Notes: generated by a model not told the origin, from the letters alone. A DNA stretch of 64,000 nt from Begonia masoniana (GCA_022432975.1 CM039509.1:1543982-1607981); one strand, 5' to 3'. Shown: positions 1 through 11,358, counted from the stretch's first letter. Translations and numbers: made by a program.

Positions 1-2
1 CA

Positions 3-551
3 GTAAAAAGGATTTTCAAATATTTAAGTGGGACTTATGATTTAGGTTTGTGGTATCCTAAGGGAACTTCCTTTGATCTGATTGGATACTCAGATTTTGA
101 CTATGCTGGTAGTCTAGTAGATAGGAAAAGCACCAGTGGAACATGTCAATTCCTTGGTGAATCTTTAGTTTCCTGGTATTCTAAGAAACAGAATTCTGTT
201 GCAATATCAACTGCAGAAAGTGAATATATTGCTGCTGGCAGCTGCTGTGCACAAATGTTATGGATGAAACAGACCTTCGAAGACTATAATCTGTTTTATG
301 ATAGGATTCCTATTAGGTGTGACAACACCAGTGCAATTAACGTTTCTAAAAATCCTATTCAGCATTCTACAACTAAGCATATAGATGTTAGATATCACTT
401 CATTCGAGATCACATTCAGAGAGGTGATATATCTTTAGAATTTGTCAATTCTGTTGATCAACTAGCTGACATCTTTACTAAGCCTTTGGATGAAAAGACA
501 TTCAACAGTATTAGAATAAGGCTAGGCCTCATTCAGGTTGAGAAAAACTAA
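3..551 (+). CDS. Ty1/copia pol, C-terminal RNase H (partial)
   Basis: The reading frame is open from base 3 to the TAA at 549-551 and enters from the left edge. It matches the RNase H end of plant copia polyproteins: VKRIFKYLSGTYDLGLWYP leads into GYSDFDYAGSLVDRKSTSG (first acidic residues), followed by STAESEYIAA, then CDNTSAINVSKNP and a conserved end around TKHIDVRYHFIRDH and DIFTKPLD. This domain removes RNA from the RNA-DNA hybrid during reverse transcription in the virus-like particle. No stop or frameshift interrupts the visible part. There is no start codon because this is only the tail of a polyprotein of well over 1000 residues. Confidence 0.95.
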   Translation, partial: VKRIFKYLSGTYDLGLWYPKGTSFDLIGYSDFDYAGSLVDRKSTSGTCQFLGESLVSWYSKKQNSVAISTAESEYIAAGSCCAQMLWMKQTFEDYNLFYDRIPIRCDNTSAINVSKNPIQHSTTKHIDVRYHFIRDHIQRGDISLEFVNSVDQLADIFTKPLDEKTFNSIRIRLGLIQVEKN

Positions 552-901
552 GTTTATTACTCTGTTGAAAAATCCTGAGTGTTAGAGCATTTCCTTCTGT
601 GATGGCATCGGTAGATGCTGTGTTTTTCAATAGGCATCGGGAGATGTATGTCTATCGGAAGGCATCGGTAGATGCTATGTTTTTCTATAGGCATCGGAAG
701 ATGCATTTGCATTTCTTTAATCTACCGACATGTGTGACCCATCGGGTTAATTTGTCTTACACGTGTGACTCCATCTCGTCGGGCGATGCCCTATTCTCTT
801 TCTTAAACTCTGTTTCTTCTCAACGACGCTTCACATTTTGCGCTCTTTCTGAAAACCCCTGCCCTACCAGTTCCTTCTCTCTCTCGAGTCCTATTCCCTC
901 A
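552..901 (+). promoter_or_regulatory. Spacer with four regularly spaced GCATCGGNAGATG motifs upstream of the accessory ORF
   Basis: Between the end of pol and the ATG at 902 lies a non-coding spacer. GCATCGG starts at 605, 634, 662 and 691, each time followed by one variable base and AGATG, giving a 28-29 bp period. Further relatives (CTACCGACATG near 722, CCATCGGG near 740) follow. The same core, read on the other strand, forms the arrays in the LTR of this element. The position fits a promoter or leader for the accessory ORF; a protein-binding role is inference. Confidence 0.55.
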
Positions 902-2908
902 ATGGAGTTTCCAGGTTCATCTTCCCGTGCAGCTTCCAATCCGGCCATGGAAAAGGCCAAAGAATCCGCTCGCCCTCCACGAGAGATTCCTCGCGCCAAA
1001 GAGTGGCCATCTCTTTTCTTTCTGACCAAGGCTGCTGAGTTAATGTACCATGACGACTATAGGTACAAAACTTTAATTCCCAGTCGAGGGATTTTCTTTG
1101 ATGATTTAGCAGGCATGCATATTATAGAACCCTTGAAGGAGCTCGGGTTATTAGGTTTATTTGACACGGAATCCTTTTATTACCCTGAAGCAATCTGAAT
1201 GTTCTATGCAAATATGAGTTTCACTTCGGATTTCTCTATTATAAAGAGCTATGTGTATAGCAAACATATAGAAATTACCCCCCAGTTCATTAATGCCCTT
1301 TTGAAGTGCTCCCATTTAGATAGCCGCCCTTACCAGTATATGACCGGCACTGAGCCTCCTTTCTTTGGTACCTCTGAGGGTCTCAGTTTTCTAAAACGTA
1401 TAGTTCTTGACCCAAACCATACACCTGACCCTCTTAAAGGCAAACACCTGACTGCAAGAGTCAGGTTATTTAATCAGATGATAGGGTATAATATAGTTCC
1501 TAAGGGTGGCCACCATGATGAGGTGAGTGCCATGGAGATTTTTGTTCTGTATGCACTGTTCCAAAAGGCCCCCTTCAATCTAGGATATGTTGTGGTTAGA
1601 AGGATGATCCAGGCTATGACATCCAGGGCTACCTCTTTACCTTACAACTTGCTGTTAATGAAGATTTTAGCTAAGCTTGAGGTTGTATTCCCTGAGGCTG
1701 AGGACCCTATCACTCTTAAATCCACCAGTTACTATTCCCAAACCACCTTGAGCAAAATGGGAATTAAGAGAACCAGAAACGGGGAGCTTGTGCTGAATGT
1801 TCCTAAGCGAGCTCCTGCTAAGGCAACTGTTGCCAAAAAAGGAAAGAGAAAACTTGACCTGTTAGAGGAGTCCACTGCTGAAGGAGGGGATGACTCTGAG
1901 TTCCCTGTTTTTGATAATTCCCCCTCTCATTCTCAGGCTTCTAGCTTTCAACCTCCTCCTTTAGTGCGAACGCGTCGTGTCCCTTCCTTAAGGATACTTC
2001 TTTCTGAGGACATCTCTACTCCCACCTCTGTGCCTCTACCTCTTCCAGCAAATCCACCATCTCCTCCGCCTGCCCTTCAGTTACCAGCTCTGCCTCCTAT
2101 TCCTCCTCCATCTCCAGTCCAACAGGATACAGCTCCTCCATCTCCAGTCCAATTACCTCCTCCAAGTCCAATTGCTCCTACACATCCACCTGCTCCCCGA
2201 GTCCAACATTCCTCACCAATTCAGCAACCTGCTCCTGCCTCAGGATCTCCTTTCGTTTACCAGAGGAGAGTTTCTTTCAGTGAGGAAGAGTATACTGAGT
2301 TGAAGACCAGCATTGACAATCTTGCAACAGCCATTGATACTAAGATCACTCAACTCAAAAAGGATTTGAGCGTTGAAGCTGTTGTGGCTCAGGGTCTCTT
2401 GGATCAAAAATTGGATCGCAATAATGAGATTTTCACCCGTAACCTTTGGGCTCTCAAAACTCAAGTTGAGGCTCTTTGCCCTGCACCTCCGACTCCTTCC
2501 TGCCCCACTGAGCCCACCTCTGAAGATCTCTTCCTTCCATCTTTCAGGCCTGCAGTTGATGAAGACGTGCGCTTCATGTCTCTGGATATTCATGAAGCTG
2601 AGTTAAAGTTCATACCTTCTGCATCTTCATCTGCTCCTGCCTCTTCCTCTCTTCCTGCTGCCTCACCTGCTGGTTCATCTGTCGAGCCTCCATGTATGGA
2701 CATGGTGGTGTATCAAGGCCCCTCTCCCTCTGCTGCTCCTCAGCCGGAGACTGCTCCCTGTCTGGAACTTGTGCCTTATCACCGCCCAATCTCTCTTGAT
2801 TTTCACTCATTTCCAGCACTTGTCGAGGCTTATCTCAATTCCAACTACGATGTGTCTGCTTGGATTAGCCAAGCGTTTTGGAATCATTTTGTAGCTTTCT
2901 TTAAATAG
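902..2908 (+). pseudogene. Copia accessory ORF, 'putative plant transposon protein' domain, one in-frame TGA
   Basis: The frame starts at ATG 902 and runs to the TAG ending at 2908, interrupted only by TGA at 1196-1198. A homologous ORF in the MULE of this window has Arg at that place (MVRLFYANM), so the stop is probably a CGA-to-TGA change. Layout: a globular domain of roughly residues 20-270 (motifs GLLGLFDTE, MFYANMSF, GGHHDEVS, YNLLLMKIL), a basic stretch KRAPAKATVAKKGKRK that could be a nuclear signal, a long Pro/Ser-rich linker, a likely coiled coil (EEEYTELKTSIDNLATAID onward), and a Ser/Pro-rich tail. The domain resembles the family called 'putative plant transposon protein' (Pfam PF20167, from memory). 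Function is unknown. About 669 residues if the stop were read through. Confidence 0.75.
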
Positions 2909-3250
2909 CTAACTTTGTATGCATACACTTTTGTTAATATTCTAAAACGATTTTTCCTCTGATGTTTTTCTGAATTATGTTGCCTCCATTAATTCTGCTG
3001 TTCCTTTGAGTGTTTTTGATAATGTCAAAGGGGGAGAATATATTTGATGGATATATTTTGATATTGGATATGCATGTGAGATATGGAATATTGCATATTT
3101 TGGAACAATCTGGATATTTGAATTTTTTAGAAACTCTGGTATGCTCTGTGGTTGTTTTAGCATGTATGCATTTGCTATGGGGGAGATAGGATTATGGGAG
3201 AGAGTGACTTAATCAAATTAATATTTTGTCATCATCAAAAAGGGGGAGAT
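2909..3250 (+). promoter_or_regulatory. 3' spacer with polypurine tract(s)
   Basis: After the accessory ORF comes a short AT-rich spacer ending in the polypurine tract AAAAAGGGGGAGA (3237-3249), which touches the LTR start at 3251 and would prime plus-strand DNA synthesis. Two further tracts of the same kind occur upstream: CAAAGGGGGAGAA near 3026 and GGGGGAGATAGG near 3178. No gene is seen here. Confidence 0.8.
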
Positions 3251-6200
3251 TGTTGACTTAAATAGAGTTTAAGTCTAAATATGTTTTTGATGATGTATTT
3301 GAATGATAATTAAGTAATTTGATTATGTTTATAAAATGAGAATATTGAATTATGCATTGATTTTAATATGTTGGAAATGCCCTTAAAAAGGTATTTTAGT
3401 TGTCTAATGAATCGGGTTAAGTGTACAGGACTGAATAAGTAAAACAGGGCTGAAAACTTCATCTGCCGATGAACTGTTAAAAGTACACATACCAATGGTG
3501 TTTTCAAGTTATTCCTGCTGATGACACTTGAAGTTCCTCATACCGATCGCTAAATGACAAAAGATAAAGTCGTTCAAAGCTGCACATGCCGATCGCTAAA
3601 CGACAAAGAAGAGCTACTCATGCCGATCGCTAAACGACAAAGAAAAGAATTGCTTTTGCCGATGGTATTGTTGAGCAACTCATCAAGAATGCTTCTGCCG
3701 ATGGCGCTTTGAATCTGCCGATGGCGCTTTGAAGCTGCTTCTGCCGATGGCGCTTTGAAGCTGCTTCTGCCGATGGCGCTTTGAAGCTGCTTCTGCCGAT
3801 GGCGCTTTGAAGCTGCTTCTGCCGATGGCGCTTTGAAGCTGCTTCTGCCGATGGCGCTTTGAAGCTGCTTCTGCCGATGGCGCTTTGAAGCTGCTTCTGC
3901 CGATGGCGCTTTGAAGCTGCTTCTGCCGATGGCGCTTTGAAGCTGCTTCTGCCGATGGCGCTTTGAAGCTGCTTCTGCCGATGGCGCTTTGAAGCTGCTT
4001 CTGCCGATGGCGCTTTGAAGCTGCTTCTGCCGATGGCGCTTTGAAGCTGCTTCTGCCGATGGCGCTTTGAAGCTGCTTCTGCCGATGGCGCTTTGAAGCT
4101 GCTTCTGCCGATGGCGCTTTGAAGCTGCTTCTGCCGATGGCGCTTTGAAGCTGCTTCTGCCGATGGCGCTTTGAAGCTGCTTCTGCCGATGGCGCTTTGA
4201 AGCTGCTTCTGCCGATGGCGCTTTGAAGCTGCTTCTGCCGATGGCGCTTTGAAGCTGCTTCTGCCGATGGCGCTTTGAAGCTGCTTCTGCCGATGGCGCT
4301 TTGAAGCTGCTTCTGCCGATGGCGCATGAAGCAACTCACACCGATGGCGCTTTGAAGCTGCTTCTGCCGATGGCGCTTTGAAGCTGCTTCTGCCGATGGC
4401 GCTTTGAAGCTGCTTCTGCCGATGGCGCTTTGAAGCTGCTTCTGCCGATGGCGCTTTGAAGCTGCTTCTGCCGATGGCGCTTTGAAGCTGCTTCTGCCGA
4501 TGGCGCTTTGAAGCTGCTTCTGCCGATGGCGCTTTGAAGCTGCTTCTGCCGATGGCGCTTTGAAGCTGCTTCTGCCGATGGCGCTTTGAAGCTGCTTCTG
4601 CCGATGGCGCTTTGAAGCTGCTTCTGCCGATGGCGCTTTGAAGCTGCTTCTGCCGATGGCGCTTTGAAGCTGCTTCTGCCGATGGCGCTTTGAAGCTGCT
4701 TCTGCCGATGGCGCTTTGAAGCTGCTTCTGCCGATGGCGCTTTGAAGCTGCTTCTGCCGATGGCGCTTTGAAGCTGCTTCTGCCGATGGCGCTTTGAAGC
4801 TGCTTCTGCCGATGGCGCTTTGAAGCTGCTTCTGCCGATGGCGCTTTGAAGCTGCTTCTGCCGATGGCGCTTTGAAGCTGCTTCTGCCGATGGCGCTTTG
4901 AAGCTGCTTCTGCCGATGGCGCTTTGAAGCTGCTTCTGCCGATGGCGCTTTGAAGCTGCTTCTGCCGATGGCGCTTTGAAGCTGCTTCTGCCGATGGCGC
5001 TTTGAAGCTGCTTCTACCGATGGCACATGAAGCAACTCACACCGATGGCGCTTTGAAGCTGCTTCTGCCGATGGCGCTTTGAAGCTGCTTCTGCCGATGG
5101 CGCTTTGAAGCTGCTTCTGCCGATGGCGCTTTGAAGCTGCTTCTGCCGATGGCGCTTTGAAGCTGCTTCTGCCGATGGCGCTTTGAAGCTGCTTCTGCCG
5201 ATGGCGCTTTGAAGGTGCATCTACCGATGGAATTCAATCCTCATTTGCCGATAACTTTTGGGATGCATCTACCGATGGCTTTCAAACTGCATATGCCGAT
5301 AGCACTTTCAAGCTGTTCCTGCCGGTGAAATTTCAAGGTGCATCTGCCGATGACTTCTCAAATACATCTGCCGATGAATTTACAAGATACATTTGCCGAT
5401 GACGTGGCGATCTGTTTTAAAGCTGTTTAAACCAGTGATCTTCCGCCAGACTTTAAAATAGCCGCAAAGCAAAAGTGATGTCGTTTTCAGTATTAACTCC
5501 AGAACTTTAATGGCGACGACGACTTGCAACTACAGACGGCAACGGCTACCTGAAATTGTACGTAAGCTGCTGCCGATGGCGCTTTGAAGCTGCTTCTGCC
5601 GATGGCGCTTTGAAGCTGCTTCTGCCGATGGCGCTTTGAAGCTGCTTCTGCCGATGGCGCTTTGAAGCTGCTTCTGCCGATGGCGCTTTGAAGCTGCTTC
5701 TGCCGATGGCGCTTTGAAGCTGCTTCTGCCGATGGCGCTTTGAAGCTGCTTCTGCCGATGGCGCTTTGAAGCTGCTTCTACCGATGGCACATGAAGCAAC
5801 TCACACCGATGGCGCTTTGAAGCTGCTTCTGCCGATGGCGCTTTGAAGCTGCTTCTGCCGATGGCGCTTTGAAGCTGCTTCTGCCGATGGCGCTTTGAAG
5901 CTGCTTCTGCCGATGGCGCTTTGAAGCTGCTTCTGCCGATGGCGCTTTGAAGCTGCTTCTGCCGATGGCGCTTTGAAGCTGCTTCTGCCGATGGCGCTTT
6001 GAAGCTGCTTCTGCCGATGGCGCTTTGAAGCTGCTTCTGCCGATGGCGCTTTGAAGCTGCTTCTGCCGATGGAGAAGGTCAAGGAATATTCAAGGGGTGA
6101 ACCTTGAAGCGTGGATGTAGGCTGGGTTAAGCCGAACCACGAAAAAATTACTGGTGTCATTTTTCTCTTACTCTCTCTTTTATATCTGCTGTTGATTAAC

Positions 6201-6272
6201 ATTGCTAATAGTTTTAAGTAAATTTTTAAAAGGGTCTAATTCACCCCCCTCTTAGACAATCTCGATCCTACA
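3251..6272 (+). mobile_element. 3' LTR (3.0 kb) of the first copia element
   Basis: The LTR starts TGTTGACTTAAA right after the polypurine tract and ends CTTAGACAATCTCGATCCTACA at 6272 (TG...CA). It shares both ends and the segment ACCTTGAAGCGTGGA (about 6099) with two solo LTRs at 20126-22849 (minus) and 58468-61924 (plus), so the three belong to one family. About three quarters of its length is a 26-bp tandem array. The 5' partner is outside the window. Confidence 0.88.
3714..6071 (+). repeat. 26-bp tandem repeat array inside the LTR
   Basis: The unit CTGCCGATGGCGCTTTGAAG plus CTGCTT (26 bp) is repeated about 75 times in five blocks: about 3714-4325, 4345-5025, 5041-5215, 5571-5782 and 5806-6071. 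Most units are identical. Three block junctions share a variant separator (CATGAAGCAACTCACACCGA at 4325, 5026 and 5791), which suggests that whole blocks were duplicated. The stretch 5216-5570 between blocks holds diverged spaced copies of TGCCGAT. The unit has no stop on the minus strand in several frames, so long but meaningless reading frames cross the array. Confidence 0.95.
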
Positions 6273-6447
6273 GTAAATACGATGAAGCAAAGACTCAGCT
6301 CCTTCGAATCCGAGGAGTTGAACACGTGGATACTGAGTTTGAAGATCTAGTTGCAGCTAGTGAAGCTTCCAAGTTAGTGAAACATCCATTGAGGACTCTC
6401 CTTACGAGGAAGTACAGGCCCCATCTCACTTTCGCCTTCTTCATTCC

Positions 6448-7669
6448 TGTAAATGCAAAGATTTGCATGTGTTGGCATTTGATTTTTTGGCAATTTATTA
6501 TGAAAATAATATTTTATTCACAATTATTCAAATTAGTGATTTATTTCTTGGTAAACAATAAATAGCTTATTCAGATTATGAGATGGTATTATATGAGCAA
6601 TCATGATGATTCTGTGGAAGAGAAAAATAAGGAAACAAGAATATTAGGAAAGATATGGAAAAATGTATATGCACTTGTTTTTTGGAAAAGTTTTATTTGG
6701 AAAGGAGATTTGATGTAGATTTGACACGATTTGTTGGACTTCGAGCTCCCATGATTAATGGGATACTTTCATGAATTTTTGGATGAATATCTGAGTTGTT
6801 ATGGAAACTTTCCTAAAGTGTCACATGGAGTGTCACACAACTGAATTTGTTAAGATTTGTTTTCCTTATTTATTGCGGCGGTAAATCGATTTGGTAACTG
6901 AACGAATTGAAGATATGGAAGTTACCAAGGCTATTTAAGGTTTTCGTTTTCTGTGAAAACTGATTGACGACGGAGTTTTGATTTTCGTGGGAAAAGCTTT
7001 ATTCGTTTCTTATGCTGTTGGTTTTCTTTCACTCTCATCACTTCTGCGTTTGAGTTAGTGATTGTTTTACACACTCGACTTAATCTGTGGATTCCATCGT
7101 TCTACTGAGTGTGTTGTGTATTACATCCAAGGACTTTGATCTGGTGTTCCAGGAGGTGTCCCAGGAGGCAATATTATTTGTTCTTAATTGAAGCTCAGTC
7201 TCGGGAGGAGGCTGCATCTGAACTCGGGAGGTGTTCTGTTTCTTAGACAAGGGGAGCTTGTCGTTCTTGATCGTGGGCGAGGGGATCTTGCCATCACACG
7301 GGTTTCGGAAGGAACCAACAACAAAGGGATCTTGTTGTTATCTAGATCTCGGGAGAGGTCGTTCTAAAGTCGAGAGGATCTCGCAAAAACAGTTTCCTTG
7401 GGGAAGTTAGCTTGAGGCGGCGACAAAGATAAGAGGGAGTCTTTATTTGTATAAGTCCGATTATCTTGTAATTTCGTGAACTCAAAGAAATGTTTTTATA
7501 TCTGGGCGTGGCCTCGCAGACGTAGGCTGGTTGCCGAACTGCGTTACCAACCTTCTGTGTCATTTATTTCCGCATTTTTATATTGTCCATTATTGCATTT
7601 ATCATCGGTGTCACACGTAACACCCTGTAACACCCTGTGTGACGTCGCAGAACTAATCGTAATTTTTCA
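6448..7669 (+). repeat. 5' LTR of the copia in STP
   Basis: Begins TGTAAATGCAAAG and ends AATTTTTCA. It carries a TATA-like CTATTTAAGG near 6930 and, near the right end, GTGTCACACGTAACACCCTG. Length 1222 bp, against 1213 bp for the 3' LTR. Confidence 0.93.
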
Positions 7670-7671
7670 AT

Positions 7672-7682
7672 TGGTATCAGAG
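7672..7682 (+). promoter_or_regulatory. Primer-binding site, initiator Met tRNA
   Basis: TGGTATCAGAG lies two bases after the 5' LTR and complements the 3' end of plant initiator tRNA-Met, the usual primer of copia minus-strand synthesis. Confidence 0.93.
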
Positions 7683-7740
7683 AGGATCGCTTCCGTTTCT
7701 TAAGTGAGATCCGAGGGACAAGATCACAGTTTGTGTGCGA

Positions 7741-9640
7741 TGGATTCTATGAAAGAAGGAGGTTCTACAATGCGTCCACCATTATTGGATGGGAGTAATT
7801 ATGCGTATTTGAAAGCAAGGATGAGGGCATTCATTAAAGCTATTGACGAGAAGGCTTGGAGATCTATTCTAACAGGTTGGAATCCTCCTATGAATACGGA
7901 TGCAAAAGGTGTTATTACTCCTAAGCCGGAAGAAGATTGGTCGGCTAATGAGGATGCTTTGGCAAATAGTAATTCGAAAGCTCTCAATGCTATCTTCAAT
8001 GGCGTTGATCCAATACAGTTCAGACTCATCTCCACATGCGAATCGACAAAAAGGGCATGAGAAATTCTTCAAACCACCTATGAAGGAACATCTACGGTAA
8101 AGTTGTCTAAAATGCAAATGTTAACCACTCGATTTTGAGAATCTGAAGATGCAGAAAGATGAGACCATTGGCGAGTTCAACGCCAAAATATGTGACATAG
8201 CAAATGAAACGTTTGTTCTCGGTGAGATGATTTCTGAAGAAAAACTTGTGCGAAAAACTCTACGGTCTTTGTCACAAAGATTTGCTTATATAGTTACTGC
8301 CATAGAAGAAGCCAAAGATGTATCTAAAATGAAGTTAGAAGAGTTGATGGGATCACTCAGAACTTTCGAAATGAATCTTGAAGGAGAGACCGAAAATAAG
8401 AAGGCAAAGGGAGTTGCTTTGAAAACAGAGGTACAGAATTACAACCAGTGTGATGAAGATGACTTGGAGGAATCACTAGCCCTGTTTTCGAAGAATTTCA
8501 GCAAATTTATGAAGAGATTTGGAAGAAATACACGCGGTGTCAAGCAGGGTGTCACACACTTCAAAAATGGTTCTTCAAGCAACAAGAATCACAGAGAAGA
8601 AAATTATGTGTCTGATCAACCATTCAAGAACAAAGGCATTCAGTGCAGAGAGTGTGAAGGTTTCGGGCATATACAAGCAGAATGTGCTAATACCTTAAAG
8701 AAAAAGAAGAATTCTCTGAATGCACCTTGGAGTGAGGATGAGTCAAAGAATGAAGATGAATTTCAGAGCAACCATGTGGCGCTTGTTGGAAAAGCAGAAC
8801 GTGAAGAAAATGACAGTGTTATAGGCGGTGTCACAGACAGTTTTTCTAATAGTAGTGATGAAGACGAAGAACCAGTCACAGAAGAAGATCTTATTGGAGA
8901 ATATAAGTTTCTGCATGAGAAATGGACCGAGCTTGTTAAAGTAAATCAACTTCTACACGCACAGATTAGAAATTTGAAGGATGAGAAGAATAATCTTCAA
9001 AATGTTATTGATGATTTGGAGACAAAGCTGAAAGCAAGTAAGGATGAAGCTAATAATCTAACCAATGAGATAAGTCTCATGAAGAAGAACGTCAAAATGC
9101 TGAATTCGAGTTCGTCTAATCTTGATGATATTTTGAATGTTGGAAAATCAAGCGTAAATCGCTTTGGACTGGGTTTTAAAGGTGAAAGCTCTATTGCACA
9201 GACTGTTGCAGTAAAAAAAAATTGCTCTGTGATGAAATTCGTAAGGGCAAGTTCGGTGTCTCAGCCGGTGTCAGACAAGGGGTTTGATTACAAAGCTAAG
9301 CAAGGTGCTAACAGAATTCGAAGAACTAACAGAAAATCAAAGTCCTATAACTTATATCATGCTGCAAGCAGAAAAGGTAACATTTATGGTTCTGTGTGTC
9401 ACTAATGCCAACGTCGTGGTCATATTCGTCCTAAATGCTTTACTTATCTTGCTGACTTAAGATTGAGTTCTGTTAGAAACGCCTCCTCTTATAGATTTCC
9501 TTATAAAAAATGGGTGAAGAAATCAAATTTAAAGTGCAATGTTACACATCTTTCACTAAAGGCGATCGGAACCAATGCATGGTATTTTGATAGCGGATGT
9601 TCTAGACATATGACAGGTGAAGAAAGATATTTGAAGAATT
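7741..9640 (+). pseudogene. Copia gag and start of protease, broken
   Basis: ATG at 7741 opens a gag of the plant copia UBN2-like type (MDSMKEGGSTMRPPLLDGSN, then NYAYLKARM). The frame meets a stop at 8058-8060 and is also shifted before 8149, then stays open to 9405 with the gag core (ISEEKLVRKTLRSL, SKMKLEELMGSL), a CCHC zinc knuckle CRECEGFGHIQAEC near 8644, and a long coiled-coil segment (about 8880-9110). After a TAA at 9403-9405 inside a second knuckle (CH-stop-CQRRGHIRPKC), the protease signature AWYFDSGCSRHMTG is readable near 9571-9612. Nothing of integrase follows. The zinc knuckles bind the RNA genome during packaging. Several stops and the deletion make this a non-coding relic. 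Confidence 0.88.
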
Positions 9641-11358
9641 GAGGTCTGCCTTAGACCTATGTGTCATATGAAGAGGTTCTTCTATATTGTAAGTTTTTTT
9701 TATTTTGCTTTCATAAAAAAAATAAAAAAAAAAGGAAAAGCAAAAAGAAAAAGAAGGGATTTCTTTTATTGCTAATATTTCATTTGAGACTTTTGGTCTG
9801 TAACTTCAAGCATGACACAAGGAGTTCTATGAAGCTTTCAGTGATTTTATGGAAATTTGGAGTTAATCTCAAATATATTGATGGAGACTTTTATGGGATT
9901 TGATCGTAGCTATATCCTTGGGTTTATTTCCCAACTTATTTGAAGATTTTGGATTTATTTTCTAAAATTTATGGGAAGTATGAGATATTTTTGTGGAATC
10001 TTGGATTTATTTTCCAATTTGAGTGCGTATTTATGGTTTATTTCCATAAACTCAAAACGACTATTTTCTATCTATCTCTCTCTAACAGTTCAAGGGATAT
10101 TTGTTCGAGTTCTGCCACTGGACCTGTGCTGCCACTAGATTAATTCTGTGAAGTTTTTCTCTCATTTTTATCAAGATAACTTTTGATGTCACTGGAGGTG
10201 TCAGACGCATCTAGCCCTGTGGTAAAGATTTTTCTGCCTTGCAACTTACTGCTAAGCATGCTAACCTACAGAAGATTGCTATGAGAAACTGTCCTCTTAC
10301 TTCTCTGGGAATTGATTGTGAATCATGCCGATTGTAAGAATAAATGGTTAGCTCTTCCGCTTCCTTGTTTGAATTATGGTATTCTTTCTTCTCCACAAGC
10401 TGTAATTTGGATAAAAAGTTGTTGATAAGGATCAGGAGGAGATTAAGAAATAGCTACAAGCTTCCAGCAGATGATCAGGTTAATGTTCTGGATGGTGTTC
10501 CAGAGGGTGTTCCAGCTCTCGACAATGTTTTTAATTTTAACAATGCTTCTGATTTGGCATTGTTGTCTTGTTTTATCAAGCTACTTCAAGGTGAACTGAA
10601 ATTTTTGAATGATCAGCAAATGGTAATTGAAAATAGAAAATGGAAAGATAGTTGCTATTGAATGCTTGATGACCTTGTCGGAAAAATGTCTGCAAAGGAA
10701 GCTGCTGGTAATATTTTCGAGAGAAATGAAGCTGCTAATGTGAAGGAATTGGTTAAGAAGATAAAAAAAAACGTTGAAAAGTCAGGAGTTTCAACTAAGG
10801 TCACTGAGGATGTCACTGAAGTAGTAGTGGAGGATGTTCCAGTATTTTATGTTGAAGAAGAATCTGTCCAAGGAAAATAATACTAGCGAGCTGTTGCCAA
10901 CAACTACAATCGGGTTGGTCTTTCTTCTGATGATATTTCCTCTTTGGATAACATTTTTACAATTTGGGTATTATATTTCCTGTGTTTTGACTATTTCACT
11001 ATGGTACTCATATGGCAATTCTGATTCTTATCTGGTGATAATGGTGCCTATATTGGTGCTGGTGATGCTTATTGTTGTTTATGATGATATTGGTTATCTC
11101 CCTATGGTGATTATTTGGTACTTATGATGCTTTTATAGAGGTTGATATTCTCTGATATACATGTTTGTCTTTTTATGGCAAAAAGGGGGAGTATTTTGAG
11201 ATCTATGGATTTATGGTGATATGCTCTGATCTCTGATGATGGTATTATGAGTGATATGTTTTATGATGATTGAAGTCTCAATTCAGGGGGAGTTACTTTC
11301 AGGGGGAGTTATTGGAGTTCTTGAAATTATTGTTTATATTGATTTTGCCAAAAAATGC
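9641..11358 (+). other. Internal remnant of the copia; two adjoining open stretches of unknown origin
   Basis: This part replaces what should be integrase, reverse transcriptase and RNase H. I see no catalytic motif from those domains. A frame from about 10344 to 10880, with one TGA at 10659-10661, reads as an acidic and lysine-rich sequence (LPADDQVNVLDGVPEGVPA ... NVKELVKKIKKNVEKSG ... DVTEVVVEDVPVF). It could be the relic of an accessory ORF, but I recognise no domain. The stretch 10881-11358 is AT-rich and contains several AGGGGGAG tracts. Confidence 0.5.

Larger units (their letters stand above)
1..6272 (+). mobile_element. Ty1/copia retrotransposon, 3' part (RNase H, accessory ORF, 3' LTR)
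   Basis: The window opens inside an LTR retrotransposon. In order it shows the end of pol (RNase H, copia type), a motif-rich spacer, an accessory ORF in sense orientation, a polypurine tract and a long 3' LTR that begins TGTTGACTTA and ends ATCCTACA. The 5' LTR, gag and most of pol lie outside the window. The right edge falls directly into an exon of a sugar-transporter gene at 6273, so the element broke that gene. The TSD should be GTAAA (6273-6277) but the left copy cannot be seen. An extra ORF between pol and the 3' LTR is known from several large plant copia lineages; the lineage name is not resolved here. Confidence 0.9.

Noticed and set aside
820..1029. Minus-strand frames across the accessory ORF (820-1029, 2240-2593, 2610-2819)
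   Set aside because: They are shadows of the plus-strand gene in the opposite strand without any motif.
3630..6202. Long minus-strand reading frames (up to 450 codons) of repeated KRHRQKQLQSAIGRSSFKAP-type sequence
   Set aside because: They are by-products of the 26-bp tandem array, which has no stop in these frames. The same peptide is seen in all three frames in turn because 26 is not a multiple of three.
7672..7682. tRNA gene remnants at TGGTATCAGAG sites (also 34636, 41146, 23619)
   Set aside because: These are primer-binding sites next to LTRs, only 11-14 bases long, with no cloverleaf.
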